A DNA stretch of 64,000 bases from Albidovulum marisflavi (GTDB lineage Bacteria; Pseudomonadota; Alphaproteobacteria; Rhodobacterales; Rhodobacteraceae): NCBI RefSeq assembly GCF_025751435.1, contig NZ_JAOWKY010000004.1:62001-126000 (forward strand). Direction: 5' to 3'. Positions 56,362-64,000 of this stretch are shown here, piece after piece (position 1 is the stretch's first letter; every line of letters begins with the position of its first letter). Made by a program: the position numbers and the translations under genes. Under the pieces are notes generated by a model. That model saw nothing but the letters and a program-made list of their open reading frames with translations, did not search any database and had not been told where the DNA came from.

Positions 56362-57143
56362 GCAGAAAAGAAGACCTCGGTCAGCAGGTAGTTGGTGGCA
56401 AGGATCAGGACCGAAGCCGCCACAACGGCGGCCTTGGTCGCGCGGCCCACGCCTTGCGCGCCGCGGCCCGAGTTCATGCCGTAGTAGCAACCCGCCACGG
56501 CGACGATGAACCCAAACGCCGCGCCCTTCCACAGGCCCGATACGACGTCCCAGATCTCAAGGAAGTCGCGGGTGTTATTGAGGTAGTTCGCCGGATTGAA
56601 GCCCAGACGGTTCACCCCCACCAGGTAGCCCCCGAAGATGCCGATGCTGTCGCCAACGCCGACCAGGATCGGGACGGCCAGAGTCGCCGCCAGCACGCGC
56701 GGCACCGCAAGATACTTCATCGGATGCGTGGACAACGTCACCAGCGCGTCGATCTGCTCGGTCACCTTCATGGTGCCGATTTCGGCCGCGATGGAGGAGG
56801 CTACGCGTGCCGCAACCATCAGTCCGCCCAGAACAGGTCCAAGTTCCCGCACCATGCCGATCGCGACGATCGAAGGCACCACCGTTTCCGCCGAGAACCG
56901 CGCGCCGCCGGAATAGATCTGCAGGGCCAGCGCGCCGCCGGTGAAAAGCGCGGTCATGCCCACGACCGGAAGGCTGAAGTAGCCGATCTGCATGAAGGCG
57001 TGCAGAAATTCCTTGGGGTAGAAGGGGGGGCGAAGCATGTGGCTGATGGCCGATGCGGCAAAGAGCGCGATCCGCCCGATGGCGGCAAGCGCCCCAAGCG
57101 TGGTCCGTCCTGTCCCTCTGAAGGGTGCAAGCAAGAATGTCAT
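56358..57143 (-). CDS. mlaE: MlaE-like ABC transporter permease
   Basis: A 261-residue MlaE-family permease with about five to six helices, carrying the GALALQIYSGGARFSAE and MVAARVASSIAAEIGTMKVTEQIDAL family blocks. With MlaF it would move phospholipids between membranes. I chose the ATG at 57141-57143 (MTFLLAPFRG), which overlaps the alr stop as ATGA, linking cell-wall and envelope genes. The MCE protein MlaD and the periplasmic MlaC are not present in this window. Confidence 0.88.
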   Translation of the reverse strand: MTFLLAPFRGTGRTTLGALAAIGRIALFAASAISHMLRPPFYPKEFLHAFMQIGYFSLPVVGMTALFTGGALALQIYSGGARFSAETVVPSIVAIGMVRELGPVLGGLMVAARVASSIAAEIGTMKVTEQIDALVTLSTHPMKYLAVPRVLAATLAVPILVGVGDSIGIFGGYLVGVNRLGFNPANYLNNTRDFLEIWDVVSGLWKGAAFGFIVAVAGCYYGMNSGRGAQGVGRATKAAVVAASVLILATNYLLTEVFFSA

Positions 57144-58186
57144 GCGCCGGTACCGGTGTAACGGCGGGCGTAACGGCCGCCGAGCGAGGTCAGGATTTCG
57201 TATCCGATGGTTCCGGCCGCGTCGGCAAGTTCGTCGACGCCCTGCGCCGGGCACAGGATGTCCAGCGTTTCGGGCGCTTCGGGCAGGTCGGTGACATCGA
57301 CGCCCATCAAGTCCATCGAAACCCGCCCGACAAGCGGGCAGGGCCTGTCGCCGGCGTAAAGCCTTCCGCGCCCCGTCAGCGATCGCAATAGCCCGTCCGC
57401 ATAACCTGCGGCCACGGTCGCGACACGTGACGTGCGCGGCGCGGTCCAGCTGTTGCCGTAGCCCACGGTTTCCCCGGCCTCGACCGTTCGCGTCTGAACC
57501 ACCGGCAGCGACAGATGAACCACGGGCTGTGCCTCGGAAAATGGCTGTCCGCCGTAGCTGCCGATGCCCGGGCGCGTCAGATCGAAATGGTAGTCGGGGC
57601 CCAGAAGGATGCCACCCGTGGCTGACAGCGACCGACGCACGCCCGTGCCGTCCGTCATCCGGTGAAAGACCGCCAGCTGATGCGCGTTCATCGGGTGGTC
57701 CGGCTCATCCGAACACGCGAGGTGCGACATAAGAAGCTGGGGCGAGTGTGGAAGAAGCTCTGGCGCGAGCGTCTTCCAGTCATCCTCTTCCATGCCTAAC
57801 CGATTCATCCCGGTATCAAGTTGCACACCGAACGGATGGTCGGGCAAGGCGGCGCGATGGCGTATGACCTGCTCGGGCGAATTCAGGAGCGGGATCAGCC
57901 TTGCCCCTTTTATCGCATCGGCGTCGCCTGCCATGTGGCCGGTGAAGACATAGATTTCGGGGGTGGGGCCAAGCGCCTGCCGCAATCTGACGCCCTCTTG
58001 CGTCTCGGCTACGAAAAAGCTGAACGCGCCTTCCGCCATAAGGCGGGTGGCGACCTTTTCGTCGCCAAGCCCATAGGCGTCTGCCTTGACCACGGCGCCG
58101 GCTTCGGCGCTGCCGGACAGGCGGGCAAGTGCGCCCCAGTTGGCTGCGATGGCGTCAAGATCGATGGTCAGGGATGCCTGTGTCAT
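57140..58186 (-). CDS. alr: alanine racemase
   Basis: Alr interconverts L- and D-alanine for peptidoglycan. The 348-residue PLP enzyme has VVKADAYGLG, with the PLP-binding lysine, and the catalytic tyrosine region in GYGNSW and the RVSMDLMGVDVTD block. The ATG at 58184-58186 (MTQASLTIDL) is preferred over the upstream frame start. It is coupled to mlaE by a four-base overlap and is 50 bases after the DUF1194 gene. Confidence 0.94.
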   Translation of the reverse strand: MTQASLTIDLDAIAANWGALARLSGSAEAGAVVKADAYGLGDEKVATRLMAEGAFSFFVAETQEGVRLRQALGPTPEIYVFTGHMAGDADAIKGARLIPLLNSPEQVIRHRAALPDHPFGVQLDTGMNRLGMEEDDWKTLAPELLPHSPQLLMSHLACSDEPDHPMNAHQLAVFHRMTDGTGVRRSLSATGGILLGPDYHFDLTRPGIGSYGGQPFSEAQPVVHLSLPVVQTRTVEAGETVGYGNSWTAPRTSRVATVAAGYADGLLRSLTGRGRLYAGDRPCPLVGRVSMDLMGVDVTDLPEAPETLDILCPAQGVDELADAAGTIGYEILTSLGGRYARRYTGTGA

Positions 58187-58236
58187 GGCCGGTCTTTTCG
58201 CAGGCGCGCCCGCCGCTGGCAAGCGCTTTGCCGCGC

Positions 58237-59034
58237 TCAAGGCAGGTCATCGAAAGGCCGGTTGCGCCGCCACATCTTTTCCCCGACCTCGCAGTCGTAA
58301 GGGGCGGCGGCCTGCACGGCGTAAAGCCGTTCCGTCGGTCCGCCCGCGATCTCGAGCACCAGCTTGCGGGTCACGGCCGCGGTGAAGTCGCGCCACTCCC
58401 TCACGGGCACCACGAACGACCCTGGCCCGCCGATGACGCATCGGGTGTAGTACACGTCCAGATCCTCAAGGCGCCAGCGCTCTCCCCAGATGTCGCGGGT
58501 CATCAGCGGCAGCCCGTTGATGATGATGCCCTCAGCCAACGCCTCGTCCCGCGCCTCGGTGACAAGGCCGCCCTGGTTATTTGGGCCATCGCCAGAAATG
58601 TCGATCACGCGCCGGAGCCCGTCAAATTCGTTCGTGTCCAGCATGAAGGCACCGAACCGCAGCGCCGAGGTTATGGATGTGCGGCTTTGGGTGATGCTGC
58701 GGCTTTGCAGAAGTGTCGCCGCAAAGCGTTCCAGATCCGCGCGCCCGTCGATCCGGGTCCAGTCGTGCAGAACGGTGTGGCGGTTTTCCCCCGCCCACTC
58801 CACATAGGCCAGCGCGATGCGCCCCGTAAGCGTCCGGCCCAGAGCCGCAGCGACGGAATCGCTGGTCAAGGCGCGGGCATAGCCCTCGCGCTGGATTTTC
58901 AGCTCATCCGACGACATCGAGCGGGACACATCGACCAGAAGCAGCAGTTCGAGGTCGACCTGTTCGGCCTTGGAGGGCGTCCCGCCAAGGGTGATGGCAA
59001 TGAGCGCGGCAGCAAGAAGGGCGCAAGGTCGCAT
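58237..59034 (-). CDS. DUF1194 exported von Willebrand A-like protein
   Basis: A protein of 265-267 residues with a signal peptide (start Met at 59034 or two codons upstream at 59040) and a VWA-like fold. The MIDAS motif DVSRSMS (DxSxS) follows the signal, and DISGDGPNNQGG is the second metal-binding loop; these features match DUF1194. Secreted VWA proteins often bind partners through a metal ion, but none is known here. It lies between dnaB and alr. Confidence 0.82.
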   Translation of the reverse strand: MRPCALLAAALIAITLGGTPSKAEQVDLELLLLVDVSRSMSSDELKIQREGYARALTSDSVAAALGRTLTGRIALAYVEWAGENRHTVLHDWTRIDGRADLERFAATLLQSRSITQSRTSITSALRFGAFMLDTNEFDGLRRVIDISGDGPNNQGGLVTEARDEALAEGIIINGLPLMTRDIWGERWRLEDLDVYYTRCVIGGPGSFVVPVREWRDFTAAVTRKLVLEIAGGPTERLYAVQAAAPYDCEVGEKMWRRNRPFDDLP

Positions 59035-59085
59035 GACCAAGCGTTGCGCCTACGGGGACGCCTGTCCAGTCACAAATGCGATGGA

Positions 59086-60570
59086 TCAGAACCCGCCGTC
59101 GCCCTGCCACGCCTTGGCAAGGTTGCCGAAGCGGGTGAAGCGGCCTTCGAAGCTGAGTTCGACCGTGCCGATCGGACCGTGGCGCTGCTTGCCGATGATG
59201 ACCTCGGCCTTTCCATGGACCTGCTCCATGATCTCTTGCCATTTCGCCATGGCTTCAAGATCGTGATCGCCGGGCTTCTCGCGCTCCTTGTAGTATTCCT
59301 CGCGGAACACGAACATCACGACGTCCGCGTCCTGCTCGATCGAGCCGGATTCACGCAGGTCCGAAAGCTGCGGGCGCTTGTCGTCACGGCTTTCGACCTG
59401 ACGCGACAGCTGCGAGAGAGCGATGACAGGAATGCTAAGTTCCTTTGCCAAGGCCTTGAGACCCATGGAGATTTCGGCGATTTCCTGCACCCGGTTGTCG
59501 CCCCGCCCGGTGCCGCGCAGAAGCTGTAGGTAGTCGACGAAAACTACATCCAGCCCATGGGTGCGCTTGAGCCTGCGGCAGCGCGCCGTCACCTGGCTGA
59601 TGGGCAGCGCGGGCGTGTCGTCGATGTAAAGCGGACAGGCCTCCAGCGCCTTGGCAGCTTCGACGAAGCGGCGGAATTCGGCCTCGCTCATGTCGCCGCG
59701 GCGGATCTGTTCCGAGGGGACTTCGGACGCCTCGGACAGGATCCGCGCTGCGAGCTGTTCGGCCGACATTTCAAGCGAGAAGAAGCCGACGACGCCGCCC
59801 TCGACCGCGCCCTCGCTGCCGTCATGCCGCTGACCCTTGCGGTAGGCCTTGGCGACGTTGAAGGCGATGTTCGTCGCAAGCGAGGTCTTGCCCATCGACG
59901 GGCGGCCGGCAAGGATCAGAAGGTCGGATGGGTGCAGGCCCCCCAACTTCTTGTCCAGATCGACCAGTCCGGTCGAGATGCCCGACAGAGAGCCCTCGCG
60001 CTGATAGGCGGCGAGCGCCGATTGCACGGCTTCGGTCGTGGCCTTCAGGAAGGAGACGAAGCCGCGTTCGGCTGTGCCCTGCTCTGCCAGCGTATAAAGG
60101 CGCTGCTCGGCCTCGGTGATCTGGTCCTTGGGGTCGTTTTCGACCTCAATCGTGCGGGCGCGGTCCGAGATGTCCTGGCCAAGCCGGATCAGTTCGCGCC
60201 GCACCGCAAGTTCATAGATCATCTGCGCGTAGTCGCGCGCCGCGAATGCGGAAATGGCGGCGCCGGCGAGCCGCGCCAGATACGCCGGCCCGCCCAACGC
60301 CTTCAGCCCCTCGTCATCCTCAAGAAACCCCTTGAGGGTGACCGGCGAGGCAAGCGCGTTCTTCTGGATCCGTGCCACCGCGATCTCGAAGATCCGTCGG
60401 TGAACCGGCTCGAAGAAATGCTCTGCCTTCACCAGCGATGCGATCCGGTCGTATATGTCGTTGTTGGTAAGGATCGCACCGAGAAGCTGCTGCTCGGCCT
60501 CGATGTTGTGTGGAAGCGTTTCCGGTTCGGGCGACTGGTCAACTTCCCGAATCTTCGCCACGTCGTTCAT
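59086..60570 (-). CDS. dnaB: replicative DNA helicase
   Basis: DnaB (494 residues) unwinds DNA at the replication fork as a hexamer. The N-terminal helical domain begins LPHNIEAEQQLLGAIL, then the RecA-like motor has Walker A AGRPSMGKTSLA, Walker B VVFVDYLQLLR and the arginine-finger region LRESGSIEQDADVVMF. I start at the ATG at 60568-60570 with a GGGGGA Shine-Dalgarno; the frame is open seven codons more. Two DnaA boxes lie upstream. No intein is seen. Confidence 0.95.
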   Translation of the reverse strand: MNDVAKIREVDQSPEPETLPHNIEAEQQLLGAILTNNDIYDRIASLVKAEHFFEPVHRRIFEIAVARIQKNALASPVTLKGFLEDDEGLKALGGPAYLARLAGAAISAFAARDYAQMIYELAVRRELIRLGQDISDRARTIEVENDPKDQITEAEQRLYTLAEQGTAERGFVSFLKATTEAVQSALAAYQREGSLSGISTGLVDLDKKLGGLHPSDLLILAGRPSMGKTSLATNIAFNVAKAYRKGQRHDGSEGAVEGGVVGFFSLEMSAEQLAARILSEASEVPSEQIRRGDMSEAEFRRFVEAAKALEACPLYIDDTPALPISQVTARCRRLKRTHGLDVVFVDYLQLLRGTGRGDNRVQEIAEISMGLKALAKELSIPVIALSQLSRQVESRDDKRPQLSDLRESGSIEQDADVVMFVFREEYYKEREKPGDHDLEAMAKWQEIMEQVHGKAEVIIGKQRHGPIGTVELSFEGRFTRFGNLAKAWQGDGGF

Positions 60571-60634
60571 TCTGTCCCCCGTCATCGCCAAGCGCTATGC
60601 GCCATCCGCGCGGGCCGCGCAAACTGTATAATCT

Positions 60635-60655
60635 TGTGGATGAGGCTGTGGATAA
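60635..60655 (-). promoter_or_regulatory. two DnaA boxes upstream of dnaB
   Basis: On the minus strand TTATCCACA (60647-60655) matches the DnaA-box consensus exactly and TCATCCACA (60635-60643) differs by one base; they are in the same orientation, twelve bases apart, about 65-85 bases before the dnaB ATG. A TTATAC -10-like sequence lies just downstream, so they may overlap the promoter. Confidence 0.5.
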
Positions 60656-60663
60656 CACTCGAT

Positions 60664-60694
60664 CCCGCATGTTGCGGGCAGGTTTCGCAACCTG
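60664..60694. terminator. two adjacent hairpins between pyrE and dnaB
   Basis: CCCGCA-TGT-TGCGGG (60664-60678) abuts CAGGTT-TCGC-AACCTG (60679-60694). They lie after the pyrE stop on the minus strand and before the dnaB promoter region, without a T-run; a pyrE end structure or protein site. Confidence 0.4.
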
Positions 60695-60747
60695 TCAACA
60701 TCTGGGGCGGCCGACGCGCTAACTTGCCTTGTCCGCCGAGCGTCCGA

Positions 60748-61428
60748 TCAAGACTTCTTCCGGGCTTCCTGCCAGGGGCGCGGATCGGTAAGGAACGCTT
60801 CTACCTCGGCGAGAGTCTCGGCGTCGAATGCACCCGAATCGCGCGCTTCCGCCAGAACGTCCCACCACGTGCACAGGTAGTGAAGCGCCACACCATGATC
60901 TGACAGCGTTTTGACCGTTTCCGGGAAGATGCCGTAGTAGAAGATCACCGCAGTGTGGGCACAGCTTGCGCCCGTGTCGCGGATCGCGTCCACGAAGGAC
61001 AGTTTCGAACCGCCGTCCGTTGTCAGGTCTTCGACCAGAAGCACCCGCTCTCCTTCGCGCATCGCGCCTTCGATCCGGGCGTTGCGGCCGTAGCCCTTGG
61101 GCTTCTTGCGGACATAGGTCATGGGCAGCGCAAGCCGTTCCGCGACCATCGCGGCAAAGGGAATGCCTGCGGTTTCGCCGCCCGCGATGTTGTCGAAGGC
61201 CTCGAAGCCCGCTTCGCGCATCACCGTGACAGCCATGAAGTCCATCAGGGTTGACCGGATGCGCGGGTACGAGATCAGCTTGCGGCAGTCGATGTAGGTG
61301 GGCGAAGGCAGGCCGGAGGCCAGTGTGAACGGTTCGGCCGCGTTGAAGTGCACCGCCTTGATCTCAAGAAGCATCCGCGCCGTCAGACGGGCGATTTCCT
61401 CTTTCGGCGGGAAGGACGTTGGGATCAT
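60748..61428 (-). CDS. pyrE: orotate phosphoribosyltransferase
   Basis: PyrE (226 residues) converts orotate and PRPP to OMP in pyrimidine synthesis. The PRPP-binding motif [13 protein letters not shown] and the [17 protein letters not shown] stretch with catalytic Lys are present, and [12 protein letters not shown] is a family block. It is downstream of pyrC on the same strand (86 bases apart), so two consecutive pathway genes are paired here. dnaB follows after 177 bases. Confidence 0.95.
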   Translation of the reverse strand: MIPTSFPPKEEIARLTARMLLEIKAVHFNAAEPFTLASGLPSPTYIDCRKLISYPRIRSTLMDFMAVTVMREAGFEAFDNIAGGETAGIPFAAMVAERLALPMTYVRKKPKGYGRNARIEGAMREGERVLLVEDLTTDGGSKLSFVDAIRDTGASCAHTAVIFYYGIFPETVKTLSDHGVALHYLCTWWDVLAEARDSGAFDAETLAEVEAFLTDPRPWQEARKKS

Positions 61429-61514
61429 CGGGCGTTCCTCGCTGGGGCGTTCGATCTGGCGGAGTTACCGCCGCCGTTCAGGTCGGGCGGAAGTATTTTG
61501 AGCGGTTGAAAAGG

Positions 61515-62555
61515 TCAATCCTGGACTTTCCAGTGAACCGGGAAGCCCGGATCGAAGACAGTCACGGGGCCCGCTCCGCTTTCGATCTTCGCCGGAAAGT
61601 CCACGGCGTCGCCCTTGACCAAGGTCAGCGTGCCTTCGTTCGGGGGCAGCTGGTAAAACGCCGCCCCGTTGAGCGAGGCAAAGACCTCAAGCCGCTGAAG
61701 CGCGCCTTCTTCCTCGAACACGTGCGCGAGAAGTGACATCGTGTTGGTTGCGGTAAAGCACCCGGCGCAGCCGCATGCGTGTTCCTTCAGGTGGTCGGGG
61801 TGCGGCGCGCTATCGGTGCCCAGGAAAAAGCGCGCCTCGCCGCTGGTCGCCGCTTCGCGCAGCGCGAGCCTGTGCAGTTCGCGCTTGGCAACGGGCAGGC
61901 AGTAGTAATGTGGCTTGATCCCGCCCGCGAGGATGTGGCTGCGGTTGATGATCAGGTGGTGCGTGGTGATCGTCGCGCCCAGATCCGTGCCCTGCGCGCG
62001 GGCATAGTCCACGCCGTCCTTGGTGGTGATGTGTTCCATCACGACGCGCAGGCCGGGGGTGGCCCTGCGAACCGGGTCCAGTACGCGGTCTATGAAGACG
62101 GCTTCGCGATCGAAGATGTCGACGCTGGGGTCCGTGACCTCGCCATGAACGCAAAGCGGCAGGCCGATCTCTGCCATCTTTTCCAGCACGCCGCGCACCT
62201 TGTCGAAGTCGCGGACGCCGGACTGGGAATTGGTGGTGGCACCGGCCGGGTAGAGCTTCACCGCCTTCACGAGGCCCGAGGCATGGGCCGCGGCCACGTC
62301 CGCCGGATCGGTCGCTTCGGTCAGGTAGAGCGTCATCAGCGGTTCGAATGACATGCCATCAGGCAAGGCGGCCAGAATGCGGTCGCGGTAGGCGGCGGCC
62401 TGTGCGCCGGTCACGACTGGTGGCACGAGGTTCGGCATGATGATCGCACGGGCGAAATGACGTGCGGTTTCGGGAAGGACCGCTGCCAGCATCGCGCCGT
62501 CGCGCAGATGCAGGTGCATGTCGTCGGGGCGGCGAAGCGTGAGCGTCTGGGTCAT
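61515..62555 (-). CDS. pyrC: dihydroorotase
   Basis: PyrC (346 residues) cyclises carbamoyl aspartate to dihydroorotate. It matches the class II, E. coli-like type by length. The metal-binding HLHLRDG motif is near residue 13-19, and [13 protein letters not shown] gives the catalytic Asp near the C-terminus; the carbamylated-lysine region [13 protein letters not shown] is visible. The start [17 protein letters not shown] is at the ATG 62553-62555. It heads the pyrC-pyrE pair and is divergent from the DUF2189 gene with a 151-base gap. Confidence 0.95.
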   Translation of the reverse strand: MTQTLTLRRPDDMHLHLRDGAMLAAVLPETARHFARAIIMPNLVPPVVTGAQAAAYRDRILAALPDGMSFEPLMTLYLTEATDPADVAAAHASGLVKAVKLYPAGATTNSQSGVRDFDKVRGVLEKMAEIGLPLCVHGEVTDPSVDIFDREAVFIDRVLDPVRRATPGLRVVMEHITTKDGVDYARAQGTDLGATITTHHLIINRSHILAGGIKPHYYCLPVAKRELHRLALREAATSGEARFFLGTDSAPHPDHLKEHACGCAGCFTATNTMSLLAHVFEEEGALQRLEVFASLNGAAFYQLPPNEGTLTLVKGDAVDFPAKIESGAGPVTVFDPGFPVHWKVQD

Positions 62556-62706
62556 GTCTGCCCCCTACACGGTCGCGGGCGGTCGCGCAATCGTGCAAGT
62601 CAAACGGGGCCAGCTGTGGTAGGGTGGGATCAAGGTGGGGGGCTGAGGGCGCGCCTACTCGTGTGCTTCAAGCCTGCCGTTCAACTTTTGGGAACGGAGG
62701 TCAGAG

Positions 62707-63564
62707 ATGGTCCAAACGATCGGCAACCCCATCAGCTGGGGGTTGAAGCAGCTAAGAGCGGCGGGACACGACATCGGCGATGTGACGCGCCGGATCGGCG
62801 GGACGGGCGACATGCCCCGCGTCCGCACCTTGACCTACGCCGACCTCAGGGAAGCCCTCAGGCTGGGGGTGCAGGATTTCGGGGCTCTTAGAACCGATGT
62901 CATTGCCGCCGCGCTGCTTTACCCGATTGCGGGCGCGGTTCTGGTGTGGGCGGCCTGGAACGGTGCCTTGTTGCCGCTGATCTTTCCCATAGCCTCTGGT
63001 TTCGCTCTGGTAGGCCCCGCAGCCGCGATCGGATTTTACGAGATGAGCCGGCGGCGCGAGGCCGGACAGAAGACCAATTGGCTTGACGGGTTCAGGGTGC
63101 TTGCCTCGCCCGCTTTCGGCGTGGTCTTCGCGGGGGCAATGATGCTGGCCGCGGTCTTCTTCTGCTGGTTGCTGACCGCCTATTTCATCTTCTTGGCCAC
63201 GATGGGCCCCGAGATCCCGGCAAGCGCGATGGACTTCCTGCGCGAGGTCCTGACCACGCCTGCGGGCTGGGCGATGATGGCCATAGGCATTCCTGCGGGC
63301 GCGGTCTTTGCGGCGGTCGTGCTTTCCAGTGCCGTGGTGTCATTCCCATTGCTTCTTGATCGCGACGTCGGAATTCCCGCGGCCATCGTGACCTCATTGC
63401 GGGTCACGCGTGCGGCTCCTGGGCCGGTGCTTGCCTGGGGCGCGATCGTGGCTGCGTTCCTGGCGCTTGGCACAATACCGCTGTTCCTTGGTCTTGCCAT
63501 CGCGCTGCCGGTGCTTGGCCACGCAACCTGGCATCTATACCGCAAGGCGGTGCGGCCGGCGTAG
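62707..63564 (+). CDS. DUF2189 multi-pass membrane protein
   Basis: A 285-residue membrane protein with about six helices in pairs. The soluble N-terminus (about 55 residues) contains RVRTLTYADLREALRLGVQDF, a family segment recalled from DUF2189 proteins, and the WLDGFRVL loop follows the third helix. GAACGGAGG lies upstream of the ATG. Function is unknown. It is the first plus-strand gene after the minus-strand block and is divergent from pyrC. Confidence 0.8.
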   Translation: MVQTIGNPISWGLKQLRAAGHDIGDVTRRIGGTGDMPRVRTLTYADLREALRLGVQDFGALRTDVIAAALLYPIAGAVLVWAAWNGALLPLIFPIASGFALVGPAAAIGFYEMSRRREAGQKTNWLDGFRVLASPAFGVVFAGAMMLAAVFFCWLLTAYFIFLATMGPEIPASAMDFLREVLTTPAGWAMMAIGIPAGAVFAAVVLSSAVVSFPLLLDRDVGIPAAIVTSLRVTRAAPGPVLAWGAIVAAFLALGTIPLFLGLAIALPVLGHATWHLYRKAVRPA

Positions 63565-63683
63565 GACGCATTCCGCCGATCCGAACCATGACGCACGCGT
63601 GGCGTCTTGCGCGTCAAGGGGCGTGCCGCCACACTGCCGCCAAGGCGGCAAGAACCGCCATCCATTCGAGGAAAGGGCAGAAC

Positions 63684-63989
63684 GTGCGGAAATCGGCATT
63701 GGTGATCTGTGCGGTGTCGCTTGCGGCTTGCACGAGCGATCCCGGATTCAGAGGCGTGAGTGGTGTGCGAGAGGCAACACCAGGCGAAGTGGCCAGTTGC
63801 CGCTACATCAGCGATATTTCCATGCGTCCGTCGCTTTACGGGCCTGTCCTGGGGCAGGAGGCGCTGAAATACGCGCGCAACACGATCATGGCGGATGCGC
63901 TTGATTCCGGCGCGAACACCGTCGTCTTCGAACAGGCCACCCCCGGCACTGATGTCTACAAGCTGCACGCCAAGGCCTACAGCTGCTAG
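63684..63989 (+). CDS. small lipoprotein, DUF4156-like
   Basis: A 101-residue lipoprotein: GTG start at 63684 (VRKSALVICAVSLAAC) with GAAAGG upstream, and lipobox SLAAC placing the acylated Cys at about residue 16. The mature part has paired cysteines in ASCRYISD and AYSC at the C-terminus, plus ARNTIMADALDSGANTVVF, a pattern I associate with DUF4156 lipoproteins. A longer frame opens at 63588 but lacks signal features upstream of the GTG. Role unknown. Confidence 0.7.
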   Translation: MRKSALVICAVSLAACTSDPGFRGVSGVREATPGEVASCRYISDISMRPSLYGPVLGQEALKYARNTIMADALDSGANTVVFEQATPGTDVYKLHAKAYSC

Positions 63990-64000
63990 GTTTCAGGTCG

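Noticed and set aside
60635-60694. Replication origin next to dnaB
   Set aside because: Only two DnaA boxes, no AT-rich unwinding region, and no dnaA, hemE or par genes nearby; it reads as promoter control only.

Overview
The window is ordinary chromosomal DNA of an alphaproteobacterium, most likely a member of the Rhodobacterales (Rhodobacteraceae). The evidence is the high GC content, tight head-to-tail gene packing with many ATGA overlaps, a complete 14-gene nuo cluster interrupted by small lineage-specific genes and followed by birA-coaX-rnj, and the surE-pcm-nlpD and tatABC neighbourhoods. Genus cannot be fixed from the sequence. I saw no rRNA, tRNA, CRISPR array, insertion sequence or prophage.

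Region by region. 1-4.7 kb (minus strand): partial moaA, an AlkD-like glycosylase, glmS and glmU (UDP-GlcNAc synthesis). 4.8-5.4 kb: a phosphoglycolate-phosphatase-like HAD protein. 5.5-13.5 kb: a leucine/isovalerate catabolic cluster (isovaleryl-CoA dehydrogenase, both 3-methylcrotonyl-CoA carboxylase subunits, a glutathione transferase, HMG-CoA lyase, methylglutaconyl-CoA hydratase), with a convergent ompW behind a good FNR/FnrL-type site. 13.7-31.7 kb: nuoA-N encoding complex I, with eight to ten extra reading frames between the structural genes. 31.7-35.6 kb: birA, coaX, rnj and a GNAT acetyltransferase. 35.6-44 kb: an RhlE-like helicase, an unknown gene, a 578-base gap, prfC, a Hint-domain protein, an atypical SDR, an orphan Fe3+-type ABC ATPase and a WYL regulator. 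44.3-46.9 kb: tatABC and a DUF815 ATPase. 46.9-62.6 kb (mostly minus): nlpD, pcm, surE, SDR, bioY (plus), DUF1284, purF, cvpA, radA, PqiA-like, MlaF/MlaE-like, alr, DUF1194, dnaB, pyrE, pyrC. 62.7-64 kb: a DUF2189 membrane protein and a small lipoprotein.

How the genes connect. The leucine cluster converts isovaleryl-CoA to acetyl-CoA and acetoacetate. Its biotin-dependent carboxylase relies on BirA, encoded just after nuo, and possibly on BioY biotin uptake. Reduced carriers feed complex I. The glm, alr and nlpD genes serve the cell wall, and purF, pyrE and pyrC serve nucleotide synthesis.

The least explained part is the set of extra reading frames inside nuo. These include a helix-hairpin-helix-like domain fused to NuoE and duplicated in a membrane protein next door, a GC-poor gene between nuoH and nuoI, and several short membrane or exported proteins. 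Operator-like palindromes at the ivd, mccB, nuo and dnaB upstream regions, and a hairpin around the start of the GNAT gene, are the main regulatory observations. All functional statements are read from sequence and remembered family features; no search was run.
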